Numbered from the stretch's first letter, positions 1 through 6,960 are shown. The stretch is DNA of 21,323 bases from an uncultured Collinsella sp. (GCA_958407555.1 CATYJC010000021.1:1-21323), one strand, 5' to 3'. A program made the numbers and translations. Notes: generated by a model not told the origin, from the letters alone.

Positions 1-90
1 GCTTCGCTGCGAAACTGCGCGCGGGACGATATATAGGGGCCTCCAAGGGGCGAGCGAACATTACGATGCTCCGTTCAGCAAAGTAAAGAG
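1..90. other. Gap downstream of dut, nothing assigned
   Basis: These 90 bases follow the dut stop codon on the minus strand. I see a tight palindrome (TTCGC-T-GCGAA) near the window edge and a GGAGG on the minus strand without a usable start behind it. No convincing terminator, RNA gene or open frame is visible. The region is cut by the window edge. Confidence 0.4.
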
Positions 91-534
91 CTAGGCGACG
101 CCGCTAGAACCGAAACCGCCGGCTCCTCGATCAGTTTCGTCTAGTTCGTCTACCTCTACGAGATTGACTGTAGGGACTTCTTGGATGACGAGTTGGGCGA
201 TGCGGTCGCCTTTGTTGATCTGGATATTGTTGGTGGGATCCAGGTTGATGAGGATGACCTTAAGCTCGCCTCGATAGTGAGCATCGATGAGACCGGGCGT
301 GTTGACTATAGACAGGCCCTGCTTAATTGCTAGGCCGCTGCGGGGCTGGACAAAGCCGGCGTAGCCATCGGGCAGCGCAATGGCCAAGCCAGTGGAGACC
401 AATCGGCGCTCAAAGGGCTTGAGGATGCAGTCTTCGTTGGCGCGGAGGTCAAGGCCGGCATCCGTGGGATGAGCGTATTTGGGAAGCTCAACCGTGGGAT
501 CGAGACGCTTAATGTTAACGGTAATGTTGGACAT
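91..534 (-). CDS. dut: dUTP diphosphatase (dUTPase)
   Basis: Trimeric-type dUTPase that hydrolyses dUTP to dUMP and pyrophosphate, keeping uracil out of DNA and supplying dUMP for thymidylate synthesis. At 147 aa it has the usual length. All five family motifs are visible in order: AGLDLRA (26-32), PRSGLA (64-69), GLIDAHYRGE (81-90, with likely catalytic Asp84 and uracil-stacking Tyr87), GDRIAQLV (109-116) and the C-terminal glycine-rich arm RGAGGFGSSG (136-145). The ATG lies 4 bases after the nrdR stop, and its ribosome binding site (AAGGTG) overlaps that stop, so the two genes are almost certainly co-transcribed and probably translationally coupled. It is the last gene of the LysM-nrdR-dut series and so may respond to the LexA-controlled promoter upstream of the LysM gene. 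Confidence 0.96.
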   Translation of the reverse strand: MSNITVNIKRLDPTVELPKYAHPTDAGLDLRANEDCILKPFERRLVSTGLAIALPDGYAGFVQPRSGLAIKQGLSIVNTPGLIDAHYRGELKVILINLDPTNNIQINKGDRIAQLVIQEVPTVNLVEVDELDETDRGAGGFGSSGVA

Positions 535-538
535 GAAA

Positions 539-982
539 TCACCTTAGCTTGTCGAGCTCTTGCAAAAACTCGTCGACGTCTTTGAAATCGCGATAGACCG
601 AGGCAAAGCGAATGTAGGCCACCTTGTCGATCTTGGCCAGGCGCTTGAGCACCATATCGCCAAGTTCGTGGGACGTAACAGCCGTCAGCGTACGGGAACG
701 CAGTTCCACCTCGATATCATCGATAATCTCGTTGAGCTTTTTCGTATCGATATCGCGCTTAATCGTGGCGCGCATCAGGCCGACCAGCAGCTTGTTACGA
801 TCGAACCGCTGCTTTGATCCGTCGGATTTGATAACCTCGATGGGATCTTCGCAGCGCTCGAACGTCGTAAAACGATAATTGCACGAACAACATTCACGAC
901 GGCGCTTGATAGTGTTGTTCGACTCCTGCATACGGGAATCGACAACGCGGGTATGTGCTTTGCCGCATTTGGGACAGCGCAT
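539..982 (-). CDS. nrdR: Transcriptional repressor NrdR
   Basis: NrdR senses ATP/dATP and represses ribonucleotide reductase genes by binding NrdR boxes. The 147-aa length is standard. An N-terminal zinc ribbon is seen with Cys3-x2-Cys6 and Cys31-x2-Cys34, followed by the RRRECCSCNYRFTTFE region typical of the family and an ATP-cone domain at about residues 49-139. The ATG at 982 is preceded by a strong AGAGGAGG site. A perfect 10-bp inverted repeat (979-988 and 1009-1018) includes the start codon and encloses most of this binding site, so initiation or transcription may be controlled there. dut follows 4 bases downstream. The order LysM protein, NrdR, divergent from LexA, matches the arrangement known around lexA in mycobacteria (Rv2718c-Rv2720). 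I saw no NrdR box in this window. Confidence 0.97.
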   Translation of the reverse strand: MRCPKCGKAHTRVVDSRMQESNNTIKRRRECCSCNYRFTTFERCEDPIEVIKSDGSKQRFDRNKLLVGLMRATIKRDIDTKKLNEIIDDIEVELRSRTLTAVTSHELGDMVLKRLAKIDKVAYIRFASVYRDFKDVDEFLQELDKLR

Positions 983-1018
983 GGTACCTCCTCTTAAACG
1001 ATAACAAGGGTACCATGC
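979..1018. repeat. 10-bp inverted repeat over the nrdR start
   Basis: The plus strand reads GCATGGTACC at 979-988 and GGTACCATGC at 1009-1018, a perfect 10-bp inverted repeat with a 20-base spacer. In a minus-strand transcript this would fold into a hairpin with the nrdR ATG inside the 3' arm and most of the AGAGGAGG ribosome binding site in the loop. Each arm also contains the self-palindrome GGTACC, so a protein-bound DNA operator is an alternative. The repeat is directly visible; its function is inference. Confidence 0.6.
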
Positions 1019-1033
1019 GACCGAGCCGAAATC

Positions 1034-1483
1034 TTACGAACGAGTCGGAACTTTCAGAACTGTACCAGCATCAAGAGAGCCGCGATCGAGGTGATTGACG
1101 CTACGAATCATGTCGGAAGTCTCCTGCGTGGAAAGGCCATCGATGGGATGCTCCTGGGCAAGCGACCACAGGGAATCGCCGGACTGCACACGAACAGTCT
1201 CGTAGGTAACGTTGGCTACGGAATCGGCATATGCTGCGTGACGAGCAGAAAAGACTGACGTGGCGAGCACAAAGAACAGGGTGAATGCTACAGCAACAGC
1301 AACAATCGTCGAAGCCTTCAGGGCAACAGGAGCCGAAGCAGCGGCCGCACGCTGGGTGCGAACGGGTTTAGTGGCCACAGCCTGAAAATGGGAGCGTCCA
1401 CCCTTCACGACCGTGAAGGCAGGCGAGGCGGACGCCTCGAGCTTAAGAGCAAGGTTTCCCTGGACCATATCCGCTGCGTTCAT
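1034..1483 (-). CDS. Membrane-anchored LysM protein, probable SOS division inhibitor
   Basis: A 149-aa protein with a basic N-terminal cytoplasmic region (1-57), one membrane segment (about 58-79) and an extracytoplasmic LysM peptidoglycan-binding domain (about 95-146, starting YETVRVQSGDSLWSLA). The same design, and the position divergent from lexA, is shared by SOS-induced division suppressors: YneA of Bacillus and the LysM protein ChiZ (Rv2719c) of Mycobacterium; DivS of Corynebacterium is a comparable small membrane SOS protein. It probably holds division at the septum until damage is repaired. The ATG at 1483 has a GAGGAG site in front. The promoter (-35 at 1596-1601, -10 at 1574-1579) contains one LexA-type box between its elements and another just downstream. 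nrdR follows after 51 bases. No hydrolase domain is visible, so an inhibitory or scaffolding role is more likely than an enzymatic one. Confidence 0.82.
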   Translation of the reverse strand: MNAADMVQGNLALKLEASASPAFTVVKGGRSHFQAVATKPVRTQRAAAASAPVALKASTIVAVAVAFTLFFVLATSVFSARHAAYADSVANVTYETVRVQSGDSLWSLAQEHPIDGLSTQETSDMIRSVNHLDRGSLDAGTVLKVPTRS

Positions 1484-1553
1484 TCTGTTCTCCTCTCGTT
1501 TGTTTTGACGAGAACTGTTTTATCAAGCCGCGGGGACAAAAAAGTCTAGCGCG

Positions 1554-1567
1554 GGAACGAGTGTTCG
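1554..1567. promoter_or_regulatory. LexA box 1 of the lexA/LysM intergenic region
   Basis: GGAACGAGTGTTCG fits the Gram-positive LexA operator core GAAC-N4-GTTC (GAAC at 1555-1558, GTTC at 1563-1566). It lies just downstream of the LysM-gene -10 element, where it would cover the transcription start region. Its centre is 28 bp from that of box 2. Confidence 0.85.
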
Positions 1568-1573
1568 GTTATT

Positions 1574-1601
1574 ATTATCTTCGAACAGTTGTTCCTGTCA
1601 A
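1574..1601 (-). promoter_or_regulatory. Sigma-A-type promoter of the LysM-nrdR-dut operon
   Basis: On the minus strand a perfect -35 TTGACA (1596-1601) is followed after 16 bases by GATAAT (1574-1579), five of six matches to the -10 consensus. A LexA-type box fills almost the whole spacer, so bound LexA should directly block RNA polymerase. The transcript would have a leader of roughly 80 bases. No equally good promoter for lexA was found on the plus strand. Confidence 0.8.
1582..1595. promoter_or_regulatory. LexA box 2, inside the LysM promoter spacer
   Basis: CGAACAGTTGTTCC matches the Bacillus-type consensus CGAACRNRYGTTYC at 13 of 14 positions. It sits between the -35 and -10 elements of the minus-strand promoter and upstream of lexA on the plus strand, so it can serve both directions. 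Confidence 0.9.
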
Positions 1602-1609
1602 GCAAAAAT

Positions 1610-1623
1610 AGAACATTTGTTTT
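1610..1623. promoter_or_regulatory. Weaker LexA box 3 in the lexA leader
   Basis: AGAACATTTGTTTT has an intact GAAC half (1611-1614) and one mismatch in the second half (GTTT at 1619-1622). It lies 24 bases before the lexA start codon, and its centre (1616.5) is exactly 28 bp from that of box 2 (1588.5). That regular spacing supports it as a real operator despite the mismatch. Confidence 0.55.
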
Positions 1624-1646
1624 GTATGGGTAGAGAGGAATCCCTG

Positions 1647-2291
1647 ATGGCTCGCAAAATTACCAAGCGTCAGCAGCAAATTTACGACTTCATCAAGGAA
1701 TATCAGCAGGAGAAGGGCTATCCGCCCAGTGTGCGCGAGATGGCTTCGGCTGTGGGCCTTTCCTCCCCTAGCACCGTACATGCGCATCTCTCCGCACTCG
1801 AAGCGCGAGGCTTGCTCAAGCGTGACGCCACCAAGCCTCGCGCCCTCGAGCTCTTTGACGAGGACGGATCTTCCGTATCCATCTCAAAGTCCGATGAGCC
1901 CACGGCGCCCCGCGGAACCGTATCGCTGCCTCTCGTAGGCCGTGTCGCTGCAGGGATTCCTATTCTTGCCGAGCAGAATATCGAGGACACCTTTACCATC
2001 CCAACCGAGATTGCAACGGACCAGGGGTCCTTTATCCTCGAGGTTCACGGCAATTCGATGATTAACGTCGGCATCTATAACGGCGACTACATCATCGTCC
2101 GCGAGCAGAAGAGCGCCATGAATGGCGAGATTGTCGTGGCCATGATCGATGGTTCCGCAACAGTCAAAACGTTCTATAAGGAACAGGGACGCGTTCGCCT
2201 GCAGCCCGAAAACGACACTATGGAGCCTATCTATGCGACAAATCCCACAATCCTGGGCAAGGTCGTCGGCTTGATGCGCCGGTTCTCGTAA
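1647..2291 (+). CDS. lexA: SOS repressor LexA
   Basis: Autocleaving repressor of the SOS regulon. The start is placed at the ATG at 1647 because a GAGAGG site precedes it; an in-frame TTG at 1617 lies within the third LexA box and lacks such a site. The 214-aa product has a winged-helix DNA-binding domain (1-67, with the VREMASAVGLSSPSTVHAHL recognition region at 29-48) and an S24-type protease domain. The expected functional residues are present: scissile Ala102-Gly103, nucleophile Ser137 in GNSM, and general base Lys174 in TVKTF. The gene is autoregulated through the upstream boxes. Its TAA stop overlaps the ATG of the next gene by one base. Confidence 0.97.
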   Translation: MARKITKRQQQIYDFIKEYQQEKGYPPSVREMASAVGLSSPSTVHAHLSALEARGLLKRDATKPRALELFDEDGSSVSISKSDEPTAPRGTVSLPLVGRVAAGIPILAEQNIEDTFTIPTEIATDQGSFILEVHGNSMINVGIYNGDYIIVREQKSAMNGEIVVAMIDGSATVKTFYKEQGRVRLQPENDTMEPIYATNPTILGKVVGLMRRFS

Positions 2292-2995
2292 TGCAAAAAC
2301 GCATCACGGTCTTTGATACCATTCGCGGGTTTACCATGCTGTCGATGGCGGGATTTCATGCCTGCTACGACCTTGCCTACCTATATGGTTGGAAGATGCC
2401 CTGGTTTACCCAGACCATCTTCCAAGACATCTGGCGCGCTAGCATCAGTTGGGTATTTTTGTTTATTGCCGGCTGGATGTGCACCCTCTCGCGCAACAAC
2501 ATCAAGCGTGCCGCCAAATATGCCGTTGCCGCTTTAGTTGTATGGGTCGCAACGACGCTCGTCTCAGTCGATGACTCGGTGAACTTCGGCATCATTTTCT
2601 GCATGGCGGCGTGCACCGCCATTGTCGCGCTCGCGCGCCCTGTTCTCGATAGGATGCCGGCAGTATGGGGCATAACGATTTGCCTCATACTCTTTGCCTG
2701 TACCTGGAGCATTCCTAAAGCGGTCTACCCTATCCCCTATCTAGCTTGGCTGGGGTTCCCAGGTCCAGACTTTGTCTCCGGTGATTACTATCCGCTCATA
2801 CCCTTCTTATTTATGTACCTCGCAGGTTTCTTTGCCGCCCGCACGGCACAGAAAGCAAACCGTGAAGCGCCAGCATGGGCCTATGAAAATCCCATCCCGA
2901 CGCTCGCAAGCCTCGGACGCCATGCGCTGCCGTTCTATCTGCTTCACCAGCCCGTTATATTGGGTGTACTGGAGCTGATTTATTCCGTTCGGTAA
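2291..2995 (+). CDS. DUF1624/HGSNAT-type membrane acyltransferase
   Basis: A 234-aa polytopic membrane protein. The N-terminal pattern VFDTIRGFTMLSMAGFHACYDL (split here: VFDTIRG at 7-13, His23, YDL at 26-28) and the late motif LGRHALPFYLLHQPV (208-222, His219) are typical of bacterial proteins related to heparan-alpha-glucosaminide N-acetyltransferase, which move acyl groups across membranes onto sugars. About six hydrophobic segments are visible, around 12-30, 48-65, 75-92, 98-117, 125-141 and 166-185, with a further one near 213-232. The substrate is unknown; a cell-surface glycan is a guess. The ATG overlaps the lexA stop (TAATG), implying coupling to lexA and SOS-linked expression. Its 3' end overlaps the convergent hflX by 16 bp, so no separate terminator fits between them. 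Confidence 0.8.
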   Translation: MQKRITVFDTIRGFTMLSMAGFHACYDLAYLYGWKMPWFTQTIFQDIWRASISWVFLFIAGWMCTLSRNNIKRAAKYAVAALVVWVATTLVSVDDSVNFGIIFCMAACTAIVALARPVLDRMPAVWGITICLILFACTWSIPKAVYPIPYLAWLGFPGPDFVSGDYYPLIPFLFMYLAGFFAARTAQKANREAPAWAYENPIPTLASLGRHALPFYLLHQPVILGVLELIYSVR

Positions 2996-4269
2996 CGCTC
3001 GAGACGCGGTGCGATACGGGCCGGAATCTTTACCACAATACGAACGCCGTCCTCGAGGTATTCCTCGTGCAGGAGGGTTCCCTGTTCGTGCACGAGCGTG
3101 ATTAACGCGCCCTCTCGATACGGAATATCGGCCGAGAGCAACACGTCTGTAGCGGCCGCTTCACGAGCGATGCGGTCGACTAAGTCATCAAGACCCTCAC
3201 CCGTCTGAGCCGAAAACAGCACCGCCTCGGGATAGCGCCGGCGGAAGCTCAAGCGGTCGACGCTATCGAGCAGATCAATTTTATTGAACACGGTAAGCGT
3301 CAAGCGCTCACCGGCACCGATCTCGTCAAGGACACGATCAACCGCCTCAAGCTGACGCTCGTAATCCTCATCGGAAGCATCTACAACTTTAAGAATCAAA
3401 TCGGCGCCGAGCACCTCGGAAAGCGTAGATTTAAACGCGTCAACCAGGCCATGGGGCAGCTTTTGAATAAAGCCGACGGTATCGGTGATCGTCATGCCAC
3501 GACCACCGGGCAAACGGTACGAGCGCGTTGTAGGATCGAGCGTGGCAAACAGCTTATCCTGCGAAAGCACCGTGGATCCCGTCAAACGATTAAGCAACGT
3601 CGACTTGCCGGCATTGGTGTACCCAGCCAACGCCACGCGAAACGCCGGCGATTCAATACGGCTTTTCGATTGCACATCGCGACGTTGTTCAACCTGTTTC
3701 AGTTCGCGTCGAAGCGCAGCGATCTTATTGCGAATCAGGCGACGGTCGACCTCGAGCTGGCTTTCGCCCTGGCCAAAGCGCGAGCCAATACCGCCACGCG
3801 TCTGTTCCTTAGCAAGATGGCTCCACATACCTCGCAAACGAGGCAGCAGGTACTGCAACTGTGCCAGCTGCACCTGCAAGCGGCCCTCACGCGTCTGGGC
3901 ATGCAGACCAAAAATATCCAAAATCAACGCCGTACGGTCAATAATCTTGACCGGTTCGCCCACGGCTTTCTCAAGATAGGACTGCTGTGAAGGCGTCAGG
4001 TCGTCGTCGAAGATAACAACAGCCGCATCCATGCGATGCACCAAGCCGCACAGCTCCTCGACCTTGCCAGAACCGATAAACGATTTGGGATAGGGTTTAA
4101 CCAGGCGCTGAGACAAGCGTGCAACGCATTGAGCTCCAGCGGTGTGGGCCAGACGCTCAAGCTCGTCGAGCGAACGGTCGAGCGGCCAGGCGTTATCACG
4201 CCACTCAACACCAACCAAGATGGCGCGCTCGGGCTCAGGCGCCGTGGGGACCAAAGGGAAACGAGCCAT
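2980..4269 (-). CDS. hflX: Ribosome-associated GTPase HflX
   Basis: HflX binds the 50S subunit and splits or rescues stalled 70S ribosomes under stress. The 429-aa protein has the HflX-specific N-terminal domain (about 1-160), a helical linker ending in a coiled coil (about 170-205), a TRAFAC GTPase domain and a C-terminal domain. GTPase motifs seen: G1 GYTNAGKST (216-224), switch I ATLDPTTR (242-249), G3 DTVGF (263-267), G4 NKID (329-332) and G5 SAQTG (353-357). The family hallmark GGIGSRFGQGESQLE lies at 159-173. The ATG at 4269 overlaps the miaA stop by one base. The miaA-hflX pairing is common in bacteria, usually with hfq between them; no hfq is present here. It is the last gene of the minus-strand block. 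Confidence 0.96.
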   Translation of the reverse strand: MARFPLVPTAPEPERAILVGVEWRDNAWPLDRSLDELERLAHTAGAQCVARLSQRLVKPYPKSFIGSGKVEELCGLVHRMDAAVVIFDDDLTPSQQSYLEKAVGEPVKIIDRTALILDIFGLHAQTREGRLQVQLAQLQYLLPRLRGMWSHLAKEQTRGGIGSRFGQGESQLEVDRRLIRNKIAALRRELKQVEQRRDVQSKSRIESPAFRVALAGYTNAGKSTLLNRLTGSTVLSQDKLFATLDPTTRSYRLPGGRGMTITDTVGFIQKLPHGLVDAFKSTLSEVLGADLILKVVDASDEDYERQLEAVDRVLDEIGAGERLTLTVFNKIDLLDSVDRLSFRRRYPEAVLFSAQTGEGLDDLVDRIAREAAATDVLLSADIPYREGALITLVHEQGTLLHEEYLEDGVRIVVKIPARIAPRLERYRTE

Positions 4270-5207
4270 TAGGCAGCCTCGATGCGACAGTAAATATCAT
4301 CAACGACCTCATCGATCGTAAACTCATCCATATCGAACCACACGATGCGATCGTCACGCTTAAACCAGGAAAGCTGGCGCTTGGCATAGCGACGCGAGCG
4401 CATCTTGATAAGCTCACGGGCCTCATCCATGGTAATAGCGCCACGCAAGGCATCAATAATCTCTTTGTAACCGATTGCCTGCATCGACGTGAGCGCATCG
4501 CCCAGGCCCTGATCCATAAGGCCACGGACCTCATCAACCAGTCCCTGCTCAAACATAAGGTCGACACGCAGGTTAATGCGCTCATAGAGTACTTCACGGC
4601 TACGCGTCAAACCAAACCACAAGGCATGATAACGCTCGCGCGGAACACTGAATTTCGACTTCTGCTGGGCATATGACACGCCGTCATCGTGCATCTCGAG
4701 CGCACGAATCACACGACGCACGTTATGGGGATGAATCACGGCAGCAGATTCCGGATCGCGCTCGGCAAGCAAGGCATGCAATGCTTCCTCGCCAATACGC
4801 TCAGCAAGTTCCTGATAGCCCGCGCGACGCTTGTCCTCGAGTTCTCCCGAAGGAAAATCCATTTCATCGAGTGCAGCCTTGAGATACAAGCCCGTACCGC
4901 CGCAAAAGACCGGAAGCCGTTGCTCGCCAAGCAAACGCTCGATATGCGCCCGGGCATCAGACTGATAGAGCGCAGCGGAATACGCGACGCCCGGATCTAC
5001 GATATCGACAAGGCGCAGGGGCACCGAGCACTCCTCGGGCATCATCTTGGCCGTACCAATGTCCATGCCGCGATAGATTTGCATCGCGTCGCACGACAAC
5101 ACTTCGGACGATAGACGAGCGGCCAGGCGGTCGGCAACATCGCTTTTTCCGACCGCTGTCGGACCGACAATCGCTACAGCAGAAAGGCTTGCACCAGGAG
5201 AAATCAT
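4269..5207 (-). CDS. miaA: tRNA dimethylallyltransferase MiaA
   Basis: Transfers a dimethylallyl group to N6 of A37 in tRNAs that read codons starting with U. The frame is open 13 codons further upstream, but the ATG at 5207 is chosen because it overlaps the miaB stop in a TAATG junction and gives a protein of family length (312 aa). Motifs: P-loop GPTAVGKS (15-22), the substrate region DAMQIYRGMDIGTAK (40-54, with conserved Asp40), GGTGLYLKA in the middle, and the C-terminal RRYAKRQLSWFKRD signature that contacts tRNA. MiaB, which methylthiolates the product of MiaA, is encoded directly upstream, so the junction couples two consecutive steps of ms2i6A synthesis. Confidence 0.96.
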   Translation of the reverse strand: MISPGASLSAVAIVGPTAVGKSDVADRLAARLSSEVLSCDAMQIYRGMDIGTAKMMPEECSVPLRLVDIVDPGVAYSAALYQSDARAHIERLLGEQRLPVFCGGTGLYLKAALDEMDFPSGELEDKRRAGYQELAERIGEEALHALLAERDPESAAVIHPHNVRRVIRALEMHDDGVSYAQQKSKFSVPRERYHALWFGLTRSREVLYERINLRVDLMFEQGLVDEVRGLMDQGLGDALTSMQAIGYKEIIDALRGAITMDEARELIKMRSRRYAKRQLSWFKRDDRIVWFDMDEFTIDEVVDDIYCRIEAA

Positions 5208-6577
5208 TAGCGGGGCTCGCCCACGACGGAGCCAGACAGATACCACGTCTTGGCGACATCAATATCAACATCGACGATTTTGCCGATGAGTTGATCGATG
5301 CTATAGCCAGCAGGAATTGGCGCATGCACCGTCTGGTTCTTGGGGCTCTTGCCCAGAAGGACAGCGTCGTTCTTCTTGCTCGTACCCTCAATAAGTGCAG
5401 GCACCACGGTGTGAAGCTCGCCCTGGTTATACTCGTGCGCCGTCGTCTCGATAACCTTGACCAGACGGTTAAAGCGCTCAAGGATAATCTCGTGCGGGGT
5501 GGGGTCATAAATTTCAGCTGCCGGGGTACCGGCACGCTTGGAGTAAATAAACGTGTAGGCCTGGGCATAGCGCACCGTCTCGGCAAGCGAGAGCGTCTGC
5601 TCAAAGTCTTCCTCGGTCTCGCCCGGGAAGCCCACGATGATGTCGGTCGAAAGCGCAATATCGGGCATACGGTTGCGAATACGATCGACCAGACCCAGAT
5701 AATCCTCGCGCGTATAACGACGATTCATCTCTTTAAGAATGCGCGTGGAGCCCGACTGAACGGCCAGGTGGAGCTGCGGCATAACGGCAGGCGTCTCGGC
5801 CATAGCATCGATGGTCTCGGGCAGCAGATCTTTGGGATGCGAAGAGGTAAAGAAGATACGCTCGACACCCGTATCGCCCACGGCGCGCAGCAGATCGGCA
5901 AAACGCGGCTTGCCAAAGAGATCGCGACCGTAGGAATTAACGTTTTGCCCAAGCAACGTAATCTCGCGCACGCCCTGGCGCACGAGCCCGGTCGCCTCAT
6001 CGACAATCTCCTCGAAGGGACGGCTCTTCTCACGACCACGGACGTACGGCACGATGCAGTACGTGCAGAAATTGTTGCAGCCCGTCATGATGGGCACCCA
6101 GGCGTGATATTGCGTCTCGCGATGCCACGGCATACTCATGGCGTCGGTATCCTCATGCTCATTCGTACGGATATGGCGCTTGCCGTCCAAAAACGCCTCG
6201 GCGATGAGCTCGGCCACGTGCGCAATAGAATGGGTGCCAAAAATGACGTTGACGTTATCGACGTTGGTGAGCAAGCCCTCGCCATCGCGCTGGGCGATGC
6301 AGCCGCCCACGGCGACCACACGCTTACCCGAAGGCGAAGGAGGAAGGCTCTTGCAGGAATTGCACTGACCGTACAGGCGCGTATCGGCAGCCTCGCGCAC
6401 GCAGCACGTCATGAACACGACAATATCGGCATGCTCCGGATCGAGCGCCATAAGACAGCCATACGAATCGAGCAAGCCACTCACGCGCTCGGAGTCGTGC
6501 TGATTCATCTGGCAGCCGAATGTGCGGATAAAGTAGGTTTTACCGGCAAGAATATCGCGTACGGAACGCTGGTCCAT
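5207..6577 (-). CDS. miaB: tRNA-2-methylthio-N6-dimethylallyladenosine synthase MiaB
   Basis: Radical-SAM methylthiotransferase converting i6A37 to ms2i6A37 in tRNA. At 456 aa it shows the N-terminal UPF0004 domain with cluster-binding Cys22 (FGCQMN), Cys58 or Cys59 and Cys93 (GGCIAQ). The radical-SAM motif C167-x3-C171-x2-C174 (CNNFCTYC) comes next, followed by a C-terminal TRAM domain (about 390-455). The usual NTC motif around the second cysteine reads MTCCVRE here, with an extra adjacent cysteine. The YGQCNSCKSLPP insert (69-80) also adds two cysteines. The ATG at 6577 has an AGGA about 10 bases upstream. The paralogous ribosomal enzyme RimO is encoded at 13232-14581; the RimO hallmark LGCAKNEVD is absent here. 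Confidence 0.95.
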   Translation of the reverse strand: MDQRSVRDILAGKTYFIRTFGCQMNQHDSERVSGLLDSYGCLMALDPEHADIVVFMTCCVREAADTRLYGQCNSCKSLPPSPSGKRVVAVGGCIAQRDGEGLLTNVDNVNVIFGTHSIAHVAELIAEAFLDGKRHIRTNEHEDTDAMSMPWHRETQYHAWVPIMTGCNNFCTYCIVPYVRGREKSRPFEEIVDEATGLVRQGVREITLLGQNVNSYGRDLFGKPRFADLLRAVGDTGVERIFFTSSHPKDLLPETIDAMAETPAVMPQLHLAVQSGSTRILKEMNRRYTREDYLGLVDRIRNRMPDIALSTDIIVGFPGETEEDFEQTLSLAETVRYAQAYTFIYSKRAGTPAAEIYDPTPHEIILERFNRLVKVIETTAHEYNQGELHTVVPALIEGTSKKNDAVLLGKSPKNQTVHAPIPAGYSIDQLIGKIVDVDIDVAKTWYLSGSVVGEPR

Positions 6578-6642
6578 GAGCTTACATCCTAACGATGGTG
6601 TCGACGGGGCGTATAGGTGCTACAAGCGTGCAGATGGCTCGT

Positions 6643-6960
6643 TTACGCAACAGGCTTAACGTCGTCCATGACGACGTTATCCATAGCAGCCCGATTAATC
6701 TGGTGAACGTAGATAGAGAGACGGATTGCCGTGCGCGACTCCCCGTTAATGAGGATGTCGGAGAACACCGGCGCGCAGGAGACATCAAAGCCGGTCGGAA
6801 TCAGAAAGCCGCGCGCAATGGCAACGGCCTTGATGGCCTGGTTGACGGCACCGGCGCCGACGCACTGAATGTTGACGGGGACGCCATCTTTGACCATGCC
6901 GGCAATGGCGCCGGCAACGGACGCGGGCGATGATTTGCTTGATACCTTCAGGCAATCCAT
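6643..6960 (-). CDS. spoVS: SpoVS family (Alba-like) regulatory protein
   Basis: A small protein resembling Bacillus SpoVS almost throughout: MDCLKVSSKSSPASVAGAIA at the start, then VGAGAVNQAIKAVAIARGF and the FSDILINGESRTAIRL region. In Bacillus and Clostridium it affects septation and sporulation, and the fold is Alba-like, suggesting nucleic-acid binding. The start at 6960 is chosen over a longer frame (to 6999) because it aligns with the Bacillus N-terminus and has a CAGGAG site 8 bases upstream. The product is 105 aa, about 19 residues longer than the Bacillus protein; the extension is the C-terminal tail after about residue 86. It lies between the GHKL ATPase gene and miaB. No sporulation genes are seen nearby, so its role here is probably not spore formation. 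Confidence 0.92.
   Translation of the reverse strand: MDCLKVSSKSSPASVAGAIAGMVKDGVPVNIQCVGAGAVNQAIKAVAIARGFLIPTGFDVSCAPVFSDILINGESRTAIRLSIYVHQINRAAMDNVVMDDVKPVA

Noticed and set aside
953..1017. Small upstream open frame starting at the other ATG of the inverted repeat (1017), out of frame with nrdR
   Set aside because: No ribosome binding site and no conserved-looking product; it probably follows from the palindrome itself.
1617..1646. Upstream TTG start for lexA adding ten residues
   Set aside because: The TTG lies in the third LexA box and has no ribosome binding site; LexA proteins normally begin near the KITKRQQ region.
5189..6592. A 467-codon plus-strand frame opposite miaB
   Set aside because: Shadow of miaB codon bias; no recognisable protein, no ribosome binding site logic.
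6578..6642. Terminator between spoVS and miaB
   Set aside because: No stem-loop with a T-run is visible in these 65 bases; the genes are probably co-transcribed.
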